Shown: positions 32,551-44,239 of the stretch, piece after piece
How the letters are laid out: every line of letters starts with the position of its first letter
Position numbering within the stretch: position 1 is the stretch's first letter
Notes under the pieces: model-generated
Told to the model about the DNA's origin: nothing
The model's database searches: none
The model's input: only the letters and a program-made list of their open reading frames with translations
Origin: Solen grandis
Lineage: Eukaryota; Mollusca; Bivalvia; Adapedonta; Solenidae
Direction of reading: 5' to 3'
NCBI GenBank assembly: GCA_021229015.1
Contig: CM037792.1
Coordinates: 4,965,876-5,029,875, forward strand
DNA: 64,000 bases
Made by a program: the position numbers and the translations under genes

Positions 32551-33066
32551 CTGACGGGCAAAAGAAACGCCCCAACGGAATTTGGCGTTATTTTCCTCAT
32601 ACCTATTGAAATTTTAGTGAAATGTAGTCTGTATGTACATGTACATTGACCGACAATCACGGCAAAGAAAAAATCATGCGCTTCTATTCAGCCCGATGTC
32701 CATTTCAAGTGGCTGCTCATGATTTCCACGTGCACCTCGTGTATGTTTACCACGTGGTGAAATCGATCACATTTTACACAGTTACATGTGCTAGTCAATA
32801 GACAATCACAATTTCAGAGATTTTCTGATTAAACATTTGTATTAAAGAATACCAAGGCTAAATTCTGAAGAGAGAGCTCGCGTTTTGGCCATGCTCGAAT
32901 GTGGGCGAACGCAAGAACAAGTCGGCAGACGTTTTAACGTCTCGCGTTCGACGATTTGGCGTCTTGTTCGATGTGTTAGAGTTTTAATAAGTATTTTTAA
33001 TTCTAAATCACGAATACTGAAAAATCGGACATCAAATAGGAATGGGGCATTTCTTTTGCCCCTCAG
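32551..33066 (+). mobile_element. Tc1-like MITE keeping a helix-turn-helix remnant
   Basis: The ends CTGACGGGCAAAAGAAACGC and ATTTCTTTTGCCCCTCAG are inverted. Between them, the frame 32885-32970 reads MLECGRTQEQVGRRFNVSRS, then TIWRLV, the N-terminal helix-turn-helix of a Tc1-type transposase, while the catalytic domain is gone. TA precedes the left end. The right flank is TT. Confidence 0.7.
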
Positions 33067-33550
33067 TTTATATCGATTCAGAATCATTTAATTTTTTTTT
33101 ATACAGTTGACATTCGTTATGTCGACATCGCCGGTCTCAACATTTAGTATATATCGACATACTTACAAAGTCCCGATTTTTTTTATGTTTATGCTATATG
33201 TAAATATTAATTTATATCTCGACATTTTGTATTTCGACATATTTTATATCTCGACTGGTAATTTAGGTCCCAAAAGGCATATTCTCAACTATTTACCTTT
33301 GTTTATCTCGACACATGTCGGCTTGTGCAAACACGCTGATAGGTGCGAAAATCAATGATTCGCACGTCGGCTGATTGCGTCCACAAGCTGGTTCGTAATT
33401 AGCCACTGATTGAGTGAATATGGTGCAAACAACAAGCTGTTTGGAATTAAACTAATTAATGTCAGTGTCATGATGCATTTGAGTGAACTTTGAAAAATAT
33501 ATATTTAATACAGCGTATGTACACTGACTGCCATTCTCAAACTGAAAACC

Positions 33551-34016
33551 ATGGATTCAATACAGAATGAAACATCCTCCGCGCCGGTCGAGTAATCCAG
33601 AGAAGGACCCGGAACTTTTACAGTGTCTGGGGGGATATCTGGATCGGCCACAGGTGGCAAAGGAAAAAAAAGAAAATTAGAAACAAAGAGTTATGCAGAA
33701 AAATACCGAGCCATTACTGAAGTGGAAAGCGGTAAAAAGACTAAGAAACTGATTTCAGAAGAATACGGAATACCTCACAACACTCTATCAACCTGGCTTA
33801 AGAAAAAAGAAGAAATTAAAGCGAAGTTCCTCTCAGGCAATATAGAACCAGAGCGCAAAAATCACGGACATCAAAATGGATGACGAAAGAAATCTTCACT
33901 GAATGGTAAGTAAAGACAGACGGAAGGTTTGCACGAAAACACAGGAAAATCGCGTTGATCATCGACAACTGTACTGCGCATCCGACAGTTCCGAACCTTA
34001 AGTCCATTGCTTGTCT
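33551..34016 (+). pseudogene. Tigger-5 transposase, 5' part
   Basis: It starts MDSIQNETSSAPVE, then TAA (33593). The same frame continues with KRKLETKSYAEKYRAITEVE, KKTKKLISEEYGIPHNTLST and WLKKKEEI, the first helix-turn-helix. A deletion removes the second DNA-binding domain and the MDETG block. The text resumes with WMTKEIFTEW and KIALIIDNCTAHPTVPNLK, the second catalytic block. The frame is cut in NLKSI at about 34009-34016 by the large insert. Confidence 0.75.
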
Positions 34017-34109
34017 TTTTGGCTCAGGTGCGGAAATCCGTACCTGTCTGGCCCAACCCTGTACCTCTGGTACGGAATTTGGTACTCCGCCGTCCCAATC
34101 CCGAGACTG

Positions 34110-34290
34110 GCAGGTCGCAAATTGATGTGGTCGAACAGGCTGTGACTCCCCCCGTTTGTGATCGGCTCTAGATCACCGGGGCAATAAACAAAGAAGAGGC
34201 TAGGAGCGAAAGACACGTAGAACGGGCTGTGACTGCCCCCATTTGTGATTGGCTCTAGACCACAGGGGCAATAACAAAAATGTCGCACGT
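34110..34290. repeat. Left copy of a repeat shared with 44700-44980
   Basis: GTGATCGGCTCTAGATCA, then GGGGCAATAAACAAAGAAGA and GGCTAGGAGCGAAAGACA (34155-34213). The phrase is duplicated within the copy (a diverged GTGATTGGCTCTAGACCACA at about 34243). The right counterpart is in the same orientation. Confidence 0.7.
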
Positions 34291-34589
34291 TGCTTTATAC
34301 ACCCATAGCGGGATACTTGTACGTTGTTTACGAGAATAGAGGGCCGTAGAGGCTACCCTGGAGAGTGGCAAGGTGACAAATATAAAACCAATAGATACAA
34401 AACTCCGCACTCACACGGGGGGATTACGAAGACGTTTGAGTGGTCGTGGAATATATCTTTTTTTCCATTTTTTTTTCTAAGTCAAAAAAAGAGGGGGATT
34501 TTTGTGTGCGGGGTTCTGGAGCATGCCTCTTGTCATACTTGAGAAAAAATTTATAGCTGCTGCTGCCTATGCCATATGTTACGGGTAGA

Positions 34590-34860
34590 GAGAGAGGTGG
34601 ACAGCTAGCCAGCTGCGGGGAGAAATGAGCACTGTCTTACAGAGGCATGCCTAGAGGAGGGGAGCCTAGCCTAAGGTCCCCGCATCGAAAGGCAGGCAGA
34701 AATATGCCATCCCATAGAGCTGCCTGAGAGGTGGACTGCTAGCCAGCCCCGGGGAGAAATATGCACTGTCTTAAAGAGGCATGCCTAGAAGAGGGGAGCC
34801 CTGCATGGAAAGGCAGGGAGAAATATGCCATCCCGTAGATCTCCCCTACAGTGATGTAGA
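34590..34860. repeat. ~140-bp tandem duplication
   Basis: GAGGTGGACAGCTAGCCAGC and GAGGTGGACTGCTAGCCAGC start two units about 140 bp apart. Both contain GAGGCATGCCTAGA and GAAATATGCCATCCC. Confidence 0.7.
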
Positions 34861-35430
34861 CTGCCTTAAAAAACATGGGAAATGTGTTTTAATGAAAAGA
34901 AAGTGATTTAAAAAGAAATTCTATGCAATAGAATGACTTAAAACACATGGGAAATGTGTTTTGTTAAAAAGAAAGTCATTTAAAAAGAAGTTGAATGTCA
35001 GAGAATTATTTTCTCAAAGTAGAAGATGTAAATGCATGTTTTGAACATGTTTGTATATATTAAAGCGACTTTTGGTGATAAAATAAGAATATGAGAAACC
35101 AAGAGAGACAACTCGTACAAACTTTTTAAACATGCTATTACTGCCTGGAAAGGATGGGGTCAGGGATAACCCCCGTAGGCAGACTTTCCGGGAGAGTTTG
35201 AGTCAATGTTGTCGCAGTGGCTTGGTGGTCTGCGTGTGATAAGAAGGGACCAAGGGCTAACGATTGGCATCGCCTTTTCCCGATTGCTACCACGGAGTAA
35301 GGAACTCCGAAACCGTTGGGAGCAGCCAGACGTGTGTGTGCTCGATTGTAGAGCCGACTTCCCTGATGTCTAAAAAGCACGCTGGTGTAGGTGCTAAGAC
35401 TATTAAGGTCACAGCGGGATGTTAAAGTTA
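34861..35430. other. No gene; paired ~70-bp repeats then GC-rich DNA
   Basis: ACATGGGAAATGTGTTTT recurs at about 34872 and 34946 with AAAGAAAGT..TTTAAAAAGAA. The rest has no recognisable coding sequence. Long minus-strand frames here are Arg/Pro/Leu-rich, as expected of GC-rich non-coding DNA. Confidence 0.45.
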
Positions 35431-35832
35431 GGCATACGGTCCGTGCCGGGAGGCTAGTGGCGGTGAGCCTTGCCGAGAGCGCGGTCTCGCCTCCTGTACG
35501 GGGAGGCCAGGGGGGCACGGCAAGGTAAGTCTCGCTGAGAGCGCGGTCCTTGTACGGCAGGCTGGCCTCTGCGAGAGGGAGAGCGGTCTAGCCTCCCGTA
35601 CGGGAAGGCGAGGGGCAGGCTGGCCTCTGCGAGAGGGAGAGCGGTCTAGCCTCCCGTACGGGGAGGCGAGGGGCAGGCCGGACTCTGCGAGGGAGAGCGG
35701 TCTAGCTTCCCGGGAGAGGCAGGGCACGGCACGGCAAGGGAAGACTCGACGAGAGAGAGGTCCCGCTCCCGTACGGTCCGTGCCGGGAGGCTAGCGGCGG
35801 TAAGCCTCGCTGAGAGCGCAGTCTCGCCTCCA
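35430..35832. repeat. GC-rich minisatellite, 58-bp period
   Basis: The unit GGCTGGCCTCTGCGAGAGGG, then AGAGCGGTCTAGCCTCCCGT starts at about 35561, 35619 and 35677. Diverged flanking units carry GAGAGCGCGGTCTCGCCTCC. Long frames across it are artefacts of composition. Confidence 0.75.
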
Positions 35833-36201
35833 CCTCTGAACAGCAGTCTTGCGGCGCCAGAGATCGCAGACGAAGATCTGCAGGTCTGGGAACTGGCAGT
35901 GGATGGAGTCCACTATAGTCTGCAGGCTCTGCTGCATTAAGAGTCGGGCAACCGTACTGCAGCCCCTAGCCTTCTTCATTATCGTCTCTATGTCGTTCGA
36001 GCCTAGAACAATGACGACCCTTTCGAAAATGTCGCCTGCCAGGAAAGCACATTCCATGGCATCCTTGAAAGTCTCGGAGTCTGTGCATCTCGTGGCCTGC
36101 AGTCCAGACTTGCTGAAACTGGTTACGTCGCATCCCGGCCCTTCGTCTTCGATGGTCTTCTCCAACCTCCTGGCATGGGAGTCTCCCATAACGAGCGTCA
36201 T
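35791..36201 (-). CDS. SGNH/GDSL-type hydrolase domain, copy A (C-terminally truncated)
   Basis: The minus-strand frame begins MTLVMGDSHARRLEKTIEDE. GDSH is the block-I nucleophile motif of SGNH hydrolases. VIVLGSNDIETI is block III (G-x-N-D). LQIFVCDLWRRKTAVQRW follows, after which the frame leaves the family and runs into the minisatellite, so block V is missing. SGNH domains occur in some retrotransposons (CR1 ORF1, Ngaro-type elements), where they may act as esterases. Here no polymerase gene accompanies it. Copy B lies 1426 bp away in the same orientation. Confidence 0.65.
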   Translation of the reverse strand: MTLVMGDSHARRLEKTIEDEGPGCDVTSFSKSGLQATRCTDSETFKDAMECAFLAGDIFERVVIVLGSNDIETIMKKARGCSTVARLLMQQSLQTIVDSIHCQFPDLQIFVCDLWRRKTAVQRWRRDCALSEAYRR

Positions 36202-36752
36202 GATCGAGGTTTGTAAATAGATTACGTTGACTGAACGAAAATGCTCCCCTTAAGTAAGGGGAGAGTGGCTACTCGATAAAGCAATTAAGTTTGAACACCT
36301 GTCGCGGAATTTGCGGCATGTCTGGAACGCGAAGAGATCAGACGAGAGGCAGCAAACATCCACTGTGTCGGCCTGAACGGTTTCCCGTTCGGCCTTAATT
36401 GACCCGATCTTATTAGGCTGATCAAAGGGGCAGTTGATCAGCCAATATGCCTCAATTGACCCGAGCTAATTAGGCCTCGTTAGTAACCCGCTCACTTGTT
36501 TGCACTAGTTGGGCAGAGGTGTAGGCGAGAATCGAGTGATCCCGGCCGCTGCTAATTAGGCAGGCCCGAGACAAATGCAACCCGTTTGGGGGCGTGGCTA
36601 GTTTTTGGGGAGCCAGGCCAATGTCTGGCTCGTACCTCCATCCTCGAACAACAACTGCCCCCCAGGGACGTGTTAGAACGGGCAAGGCAGCTACCTTGGC
36701 CTGGGAATTGAGAGAGATGTATGCTGCCGATATGCCGGCCTGAGAGGCCCAA
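35833..36752. repeat. ~900-bp direct duplication, copy A
   Basis: CCACCTCTGAACAGCAGTCT to CTGCCGATATGCCGGCCTGA. It includes the hydrolase, CTTAAGTAAGGGGAGAGTGG (about 36248) and GCGTGGCTAGTTTTTGGGGA. Copy B matches at high identity by eye. Confidence 0.8.
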
Positions 36753-37095
36753 CTGTAGGCAAAATACAGGCCGCGTTTGGCATAAACGTGTGCGCGGCAA
36801 AAAGAAAGAAGGGTTCGGGAATGCATGCCCTCCTAGCTAGGGAAGAGGACTGCGGTGATATGCGAATGCACCTTCATGCAAGGGTCGGGTCTGCCTAACT
36901 ACCGTGACTAGCTACTGTGACCTATCTGCTGGGAGTTAAGGCACGGCTTTGACAATTGTTTTGAAGGGGGCCTTTCGTAACAGGGACAGCAGGGTCGGAG
37001 GACTAGGCTATTGGATTGAGACAATTGTGATGGCATATATCGCCTTCTAGGCAGTGGGTGGCCCTGAAAAGGGCCTTTGTAGACTGGCCTGCAGG
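36753..37095. other. Spacer between the duplicated copies
   Basis: GC-rich. It holds no recognised gene other than the far C-terminal frame of copy B, which ends at 37096. Confidence 0.4.
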
Positions 37096-37632
37096 TCACG
37101 GTAGACTCTTGATTCGGCGAAGAACGGCCTTGTACCCGAGGCTTGTAAGGTGTACACCGTCCTTGCCGAGGTGCCGTTCCTTTATTTTGATCAAACATCG
37201 GAGAATTTGCGCATTCTCCAGCCGCAAGCCGCTGTTAAACATGAGGCGGAAATCATTCCACCTCTGAACAGTGGTCTTGCAGTGCCAGAGATCGCGGACG
37301 AAGATCTGCAGGTCCGGGAACTGGCCGTGGATGGAGTCGACTACCGACTGCAGGCTCTGCTGCATTAGGAGTCTGGCAACGGTATCGTTGCCCTTAGCCT
37401 TCTTCATTATCGTCTCTATGTCATTCGAGCCTAGAAGTACGACGACCCGATCAAACATGTCGCCGGCCATGGAAGCACATTCCATGGCATCACGGAAGAT
37501 GCCCGAGTGGGTGCAGCTCGCCGCCCGCAGTCCAGACTTGCCGAAACTGGTTATGTCGCATCCTGGCCCTTCGTCGTTGATGGTCTTCTCCAACCTCCTG
37601 GCATGGGAGTCTCAGATAACGAGCGTCATGAT
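37096..37632 (-). pseudogene. SGNH/GDSL-type hydrolase domain, copy B (stop at the active site)
   Basis: Reading on the minus strand from MTLVI at about 37632, a TGA replaces the Gly codon of GDSH (copy A has GGA), so the frame only reopens after it. VVVLLGSNDIETIMKKAKGN (block III) is intact, then LQIFVRDLWHCKTTVQRWN. Block V is present as LGKDGVHLTSLGYKAVLRRI with Asp and His. Copy B therefore has the C-terminal half that copy A lacks, while copy A has the intact nucleophile. The pair looks like an unequal duplication of one gene. Confidence 0.65.
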
Positions 37633-38162
37633 CGATGTTTGTAAATAGATTACGTTGACCGAACAAAAATGCTCCCCTTAAGTAAGGGGAGAGTGGCTAC
37701 TAGCTAAAGCAATTAAGTTTGATCCCCTGCCGCGGAATTTGATCGAAGAGATCAGACGAGAGGCGGCAAACATCCACTGTGTCGGCCTGAACGGTTTGCC
37801 GTTCGGCCTTAACTGACCCGATCTAATTAGGCCGATCAAAGGGGCAGTTGATCAGCCAATATGCCTCAATTGACCCAAGCTAATTAGGCCTCGTTAGCAA
37901 CCCGCTAACTTGTTTGCACTAGTTGGGCAGAGGTGTAGGCGAGAATTGAGTGATCCCGGTCGCTGCTAATTAGGCAGGCCCGAGACAAACGCAACCCGTT
38001 TGGGGGCGTGGCTAGTTTTCGGGTAGCCAGGCAAATGTCTGGCTCGTACCTCCATCCCCGAACAACAACTGCCCCCAGGGATGTGTTAGAATGGGCAAGG
38101 CAGCTACCTTAGCCTGGGAATTGAGAGAGATGTACGCTGCCGATAGGCCAGCCTGAGAGGAC
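37259..38162. repeat. ~900-bp direct duplication, copy B
   Basis: CCACCTCTGAACAGTGGTCT to CTGCCGATAGGCCAGCCTGA. It has a small deletion relative to copy A near 37740 (the stretch after CGCGGAATTTG). Confidence 0.8.
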
Positions 38163-38940
38163 AAAAATTAAATGCTGTACGTGGGCGGAGAGAAGCTTTC
38201 GGGGGAGTCAGCCTAGCTGCTGGCCCGAACTCTATACCCCCAAAATGCCAAAGACACTCTCTGATGTCCCGGCCAAGACAGGCAAGGCAGCTACATTAGC
38301 CCGAAAGATAGTATCTCTCCCCACCAGACTGCATTTCTCTTGGAGAAAAAACCCACTCCACTACTGGCAATACACCTGGCTGCTCGGGCCTAATTAATTA
38401 ATTGGGCAATCAAAGGGGCGGCTTGCCTCGTTAGCTGATCGATGGCCAGACTACCAATACTGCTCGGGCCTAATTGATTGGGCAATCAAAGGGGCGGCTT
38501 AACTCATTAGCTGATCGATGACGCGTGCCTGAATGATGCTTATTAGCACCTACCTGGGTTGTAGTGTGCCGGGTGCTTGACGACTGGCCTGCCGATGAAG
38601 TTGTGGGCGGGGCCAGGAGGCGGAGGTGTGAACTGGCTAAACGGAGGGAGAAAATTGATTGCCTGAACGGAGATTTTTGTCCAAGTAATGGATTATATGG
38701 TCACTGGGAAAGGGATAGATAGATGTAAAATTTCTCCCCTAGAAATGCCCGCAAATCTCCCCAAACAAAAGTTTGTAGTACAAAGTAGGCAATCGGGTCT
38801 CGTACCCTTCCCACAAAACAAAAGCTCATAAAATCTCCACGGACTTGAAGCACCCGCGCTAAACTTCCCACCCGACTTGAAATTCGGGCAGGCTGGGGGT
38901 TCGAGCAATGATATTGCGAGAGATTTAGCCACAAACGCTT
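38163..38940. other. GC-rich, with a ~78-bp tandem duplication; no gene
   Basis: TGCTCGGGCCTAATT, then GGGCAATCAAAGGGGCGGCT and AGCTGATCGATG occur twice (about 38381 and 38459). Minus-strand frames at 38693-39031 lack any recognisable motif. Confidence 0.5.
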
Positions 38941-38950
38941 TCTGTACGAC

Positions 38951-38983
<33 letters not shown>

Positions 38984-39327
38984 CAAACTTTTATTATCCC
39001 CGTCATAGGTGTCAGCAGGTCGGGGAACCATCCTGTAGCCACCTTACATTTCAAAAATACATATATATTTGAATAATACTGACAGTAATATATACATATA
39101 TATTATCACTTTTAATTTAATAAAAGTTTGATTTTTTTTGTATTGTATAGTTCTGACATGTTGTAATATAAACAAATAACCATTTCATACTTATTAGAAT
39201 TTGTTAGGAAAATAAACACAACATACAGGTACATAGCAATTATAAATTAATAAATAGTTCTATAATCGACCAATTTTTGGGCTTTGAATTGTCAGATAAT
39301 ACCTCCTTATAAATGCTATATGCAAAT

Positions 39328-41534
39328 TTAAAACTTAATTTCAGTCCTATGTTGGTTGGGATGTTTTTTTTCCTTTTGCATAAATATAATCTTCTTTTCT
39401 AATTTGTTACTTTTTAAAATATCATTTATGTAATCTAACAAAGGTTTAATAAAACAACATTCACAAAAAATGTGCATAAGTGTTTCCTCATGATCATGAC
39501 AAAAGGTACATGAATTACTGGACACAATTTTCATTTTATGTAACAATGAATTAGTTGCTAAAATTCTATGTATAATTCTTGTTTGAAACCATTGTATATA
39601 TGTATCTTTTGTACATCTAAATACATAGCTATTAATTTCATTCCAATTTAAGTCAACATCAGTAAAAATAAGATTCCATTTTAGACGAGAAATAGGTACA
39701 GTTTCATTTTTAATCAAAATCTCATATATTGACTTATCATTCATAACAATAAATTTAATGTAACAGTTAATACATGGATGATATAGATACTCTTGTTTAT
39801 TAGTCATAGGAATATTAATTTTATTGATAAAATGTTTTATTCCAGAAGTAAGAGAATGATATTGTAAAAAATCAATTTTTATTCTATATTTATTTTCTAG
39901 TACCTCCCTATTAAAAAAATTGCCATTAATATCTACTATATCTTTAACAAATATCACACATCTGTCATATAATGATTTTATAAATAAAATGTTGTTTTTA
40001 TTAGCACAAAATAGATCATTATAAAACAATGGCATATTCAAGAGATCTTCTGTGTTCTTAATATAATACTTTTTAATGAATATAGTATAAGCCTTCAATA
40101 CGTCATTCCAGAAAGCATTTTTAATTTTTTTCATAGCAAGTTCACAATATAATTCCCCCAAGTTAAAGATTTTGTGTAGATCCAATTGTGTGTTAATTAG
40201 TTTAAAACATTTACCACTGGAATTCACAATATATTGTTTTAACCATTTGATTTTTAATCTATGAATATAGCTATCTATATCGACCATTCTAAGTCCACCT
40301 TCTTCATAGTTTTTAACAAATACATCATGTTTTATTCTTGACTTTCCATCCCATACAAAATTATACATAAGATCACTTATGTTTTTTATCATTTTCTTAT
40401 CTGGAGTTGGCAGATTAATGAAACAATTAGTAAATAGTGGCAATAACAAAGATTTTACAACAGTAATTCTGCCTATTGGTGTAAGTTTACGTCTCTTCCA
40501 GTATACTATTGAATTTTTTAATTTAATTAATTTCTCGTTAAAATTTATTTCTAATATTTTATCAAGATTTACATCAAAATTTATTCCAAGAACTCTAAAA
40601 TGTGTTTCCCCCCATGTTAATTTCCATTTTGTTTTTATGGACTTAGTACTGTATTTTAATGATCCTATCCAAATTAGTTTAGTTTTATCAAAGTTAACTT
40701 TTAGTCCTGAAAAACGGGAAAAATCAGTTAAAACCTTTAATGCATATTTTAACGATTGTTCAGATCCATCCATAAAAAGGGAAGTATCATCAACAAATTG
40801 AGAGATTTTATATTCTTCTCCATCTATAATAATGCCTTTTATGTATTTTGATCGTTTTATCTTTAATGTTAAAATCTCTGTGCATAAAATGAAGATATAA
40901 GGAGAAATAGGATCCCCTTGTCTACAGCCACGTCCCACTGTGAAAAAATTGGACAAAAATCCATTAAGTTGAATACATGTGTTAGTATTATGCAGAAAAA
41001 GTCTGATCCATTTTATAAACTCATTACTAAAATTGAAGAAAGACAATGTTTTTTCAATGAAGTTAAAAGATAATGTATCGAAAGCCTTTTCAAAATCTAT
41101 AAGCATTAATAAACCTGGTATTTTTTTGTCTTCTGTCACTTTCATAATATCATATAACAGTCTGGTATTTTCACTTATTTGCCTACCTTGAACAAAACCA
41201 GTTTGTTCTTTTGAGATTAATTTATCTAAAACAGTTTTTAATCTATTAGCTATACTTCCTGATGCTAGCTTGTAAATAACATTTAAGAGAGAATAGGCCT
41301 CCAATTTTTTAAAAATTGTTTTGGTTTTTTCTCTTTTGGAATGCAAATGATGGTTCCTAGTTTCAAGCTATGAGAAAAAGTCCCTTTTTGAAAAGCAGAA
41401 TTGATTGCCCTAACAACAAATTGACCAAGTTTATTCCAAAACACTTTGAAGAAGTTTGATGTAAAACCATCACAGCCAGGGCTTTTATCATTTTTCATGT
41501 TTTTCAGAGTATAAGATATCTCCTCATATGTCAA
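39328..41534 (-). pseudogene. LINE ORF2 reverse transcriptase
   Basis: The first frame (41534-41283) has MKNDKSPGCDGFTSNFFK and GTIICIPKEKKPKQFLKNWR. A one-base slip near 41290 shifts to a 672-codon frame with KLASGSIANRLK, QTGFVQGRQISENTRLL, LMLIDFEKAFDTLSF, GCRQGDPISPYIFIL and the catalytic block ISQFVDDTSLF (Val in place of the usual Ala). The tail has SSNSCTFCHDHEETLMHIFC, a zinc-like motif typical of L1/Tx1 elements. The enzyme copies LINE RNA at the nicked target. Confidence 0.85.
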
Positions 41535-42011
41535 CTGTCCTTCTAAATTATTTGCCTCATGTAAAGATAATTTTCTGACAGTGCTATCATTTAAAAAAGT
41601 GTCTATATCATAAGATTCATTGGCTTTCTCATTTTCATATAGCTTTTTATAATAATTACAAGTTTCATCTAAAATAAGTTTTTGATCATGTATATGTGTT
41701 CCATCATCATTTTCTAAAAATGGTATATTTTTGTTTTTTAATTTTTTTATCTCTCAAAGCTTGTAATTCATTTTGTAAGTGTAATAGCTTTTCCTTGTTT
41801 TTTCTGTTAAACTGTTTTCCTGTTGAATAATTTTATCTATTAATTCTTCTTTACTTAGATTCTGTTTCTTCTTAAAGCTAGCATATGATATAGTTTTACC
41901 TCTTATTTCCATAAGCAAGGTTTCCAAAAAAAGATCATCATCTATAATAAATTGTATCAAGTTGTCATCTATTTCATGAATGTTGTCCAAATTATATATT
42001 TTTAATTTTAA

Positions 42012-42545
42012 TTAAGAAGTATAATACAATAAGGAATTATTAAATTTCCATAGTCCTTTCCCATGTTTAATTTTATTAAGACATAAATCTATAGAAATAA
42101 TGGAATGATCAGATCTATAACTATACTCTATATCTGCATTTCTTATACATTGTAATAAATCATCAGTATGTAAGAAAAAATCTAACCTGGCTTGTTGTAA
42201 TGGATTTATGCGTCTCCATGTATATTTTTTACAATTTTGATTCATTTCTCTATAGGGATCAATCAGACATCTGGTATCAATAAAACTAAGCAGTGTTTTT
42301 CTAGCACTAATGTTATTATTCATATTTTTATAGTTATAGTAATCTATCTCAGGGTCTAAAACTAAATTAAAATCACCACATATTATGTATGGATCTTTTT
42401 TCTCTAAGGAATCAATCATATGAAATATTTTCTCAAAAAAACCAGGATTATCAGAGTTGGGTGCATATATGTTAATTAAATTAAATGTCATATCATCAAA
42501 ATCAAGGTTTAAGCTAATGCAACTTCCATTATCATCCGAATATAT
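42012..42545 (-). pseudogene. LINE ORF2 endonuclease, C-terminal part
   Basis: It resumes after the insertion with DDMTFNLINIYAPN, then YIICGDFNLVLDP (GDFN block), ARLDFFLHTDDLL and YRSDHSIISIDL (S-D-H block). An in-frame TAA at 42012-42014 ends it. The next frame (41754-41990) looks like the linker of ORF2, also ended by a stop. Confidence 0.8.
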
Positions 42546-42550
42546 ACAAG

Positions 42551-43574
42551 AGGGCCAAGATGGCCCTAGATCGCTCACCTGAGAAAAGTATCATTCATTG
42601 CCTGTACAAAACAGATTGCTTCAGAATTAAGATGATGAGGTGAAACAATGTTCAGGAATTTTCTGACCCCATCCACAAAAGATATCATCATGACAAACAA
42701 TCTGACCAAGTTTGAGGAAGATTGATCAAAACTGTGGCCTCTAGTGTGTAAACAAGATTTTTCTAAGATTTGACCTACTGACCTACTTTTTGATCCACCC
42801 TGACCCATTTTCGAAAGGGGTTCAAGATATCATCAAGACAAACATTCTGACCAAGTTTGAGGAAGATTGGATCAAAAGTGGCCTCTAGTGTGTAAACAAG
42901 ATTTTTCTAAGATTTGACCTACTGACCTACTTTTTGATCCACCTGACCCATTTTCGAAAGGGTTCAAGATATCATCAAGACAAACATTCTGACCAAGTTT
43001 GAGGAAGATTGGATTAAAATTGTAGCCTCTAGTGTGTAAACAAGATTTTTCTAAGATATGACCTACTGACCTACTTTTTGATCCAACCTGACCCATTTTC
43101 GAAGGGACTCAAGATATCATCAAGACAAACATTCTGACCAAGTTTGAGGAAGATTGGATCAAAAGTGTGGCCTCTAGTGTGTAAACATCAAAATTGTTGA
43201 CGGACGACAAGATTTTTCTAAGATTTGACCTACTGACCTACTTTTTGATCCAACCTGACCCATTTTCGAAAGGGTTCAAGATATCATCAAGACAAACATT
43301 CTGACCAAGTTTGAGGAAGATTGGATCAAAATTGTGGCCTCTAGTGTGTAAACAAGATTTTTTCTAAGATTTGACCTACTGACCTACTTTTTGATCCAAC
43401 CTTTCTGACCAAGTTTGAGGAAGATTGGATTAAAATTGTGGCCTCTAGTGTGTAAACATAAAAATTGTTGACGGACGACGGACGACTGACGACGGACGAC
43501 GGACGACGGCCGACGGACAATCAAGTATCCCAAAAGCTCACCCTGAGCTATGCTCAGGTGAGTATGCTCAGGTG
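42551..43574. mobile_element. Non-autonomous element with ~150-bp tandem units, inside the LINE
   Basis: It opens AGAGGGCCAAGATGGCCCTA, then CGCTCACCTGAG. About six units contain GACCTACTGACCTACTTTTT, CAAGTTTGAGGAAGATTGGA and GGCCTCTAGTGTGTAAAC. It closes with GGACGACGGACG-type repeats and the hairpin GCTCACCCTGAGC...GCTCAGGTGAGC. It is the youngest layer of the nested structure. Confidence 0.75.
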
Positions 43575-43576
43575 AG

Positions 43577-43837
43577 CTAATGATCTATCTTGATGGCTAT
43601 TTTCTTTCTCAGAAGGATTGCTACTCCTTTAGCATTTGATTTACCATGGTTAAAAAAGCATTGTCCACCCCAGTCAATATATATGTCTTTTTCTATTTCT
43701 TTAGTAAAATGAGTTTCCTGTAAACAAAGTATATCAGCCTTTTTCTCCTTAAATAGTTTAAAAACATCTTTTCTCTTCTTACTATCCCTTAAGCCCCTGC
43801 AATTAAATGAGAAAATTTTAAGAATAGTCATTTTCAT
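43577..43837 (-). pseudogene. LINE ORF2 endonuclease, N-terminal part
   Basis: MKMTILKIFSFNCRGLRDSK and ADILCLQETHF are the first conserved blocks of the apurinic-type endonuclease (Asn, then Gln-Glu). GGQCFFNHGKSNAKGVAILL follows. The frame is cut after AIKIDH by the tandem-repeat insertion. The domain nicks genomic DNA to prime reverse transcription. Confidence 0.8.
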
Positions 43838-44239
43838 GTAGAAAAAGTATCTTATATTGTAAATGGAGTATGCACCTGCAAGAAAAATCTAAATAATCAT
43901 TCTTGATAACAGATTCATTTATGTTCATGATGAAACAGCAACAAAAAAAAGAAATATTTTGCAACATGTCAAATACAAATATGTGAAACAACAAAACTGG
44001 TAGAAGAAAAGAAAGTGAATTGGACATAATTATAGAAGAATAGAAATACAATAATCTGTACGACGTTCTTGTTAATGCCGGTACCTCCCAACTGCAGCTA
44101 AGGGTTGGCTTGGCCGACTGGTGCCTTGGAAATATATTGCTAGACTTTGCATGGTAGAAAAGAGGGCAATACGGAGAGAAGAGATTTCACTAGGCTGAGT
44201 GCCTAGAGGCCCAAAGTCCCCGAGTCCACCGTGTTCATT

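Larger units (their letters stand above)
38957..44054 (-). mobile_element. LINE (L1/Tx1-like), 5.1 kb, with 16-bp target duplication
   Basis: TCTGTACGACGTTCTT occurs at 38941-38956 and 44055-44070. The poly(A) tail appears as 29 T at 38955-38983. ORF2 pieces (endonuclease 43577-43837 and 42012-42545; reverse transcriptase 39328-41534) lie between. Only about 220 bp precede the endonuclease start, so ORF1 is absent and the copy is probably 5'-truncated. A tandem-repeat element at 42551-43574 splits the endonuclease. Confidence 0.85.

Noticed and set aside
35138..35727. Long Arg/Pro/Leu-rich minus-strand frames
   Set aside because: They run through a GC-rich 58-bp minisatellite, where stop codons are rare by composition, and no domain is seen.
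40379..41191. Plus-strand hydrophobic ORFs at 40.4 and 41.0 kb
   Set aside because: Antisense to the LINE reverse transcriptase.
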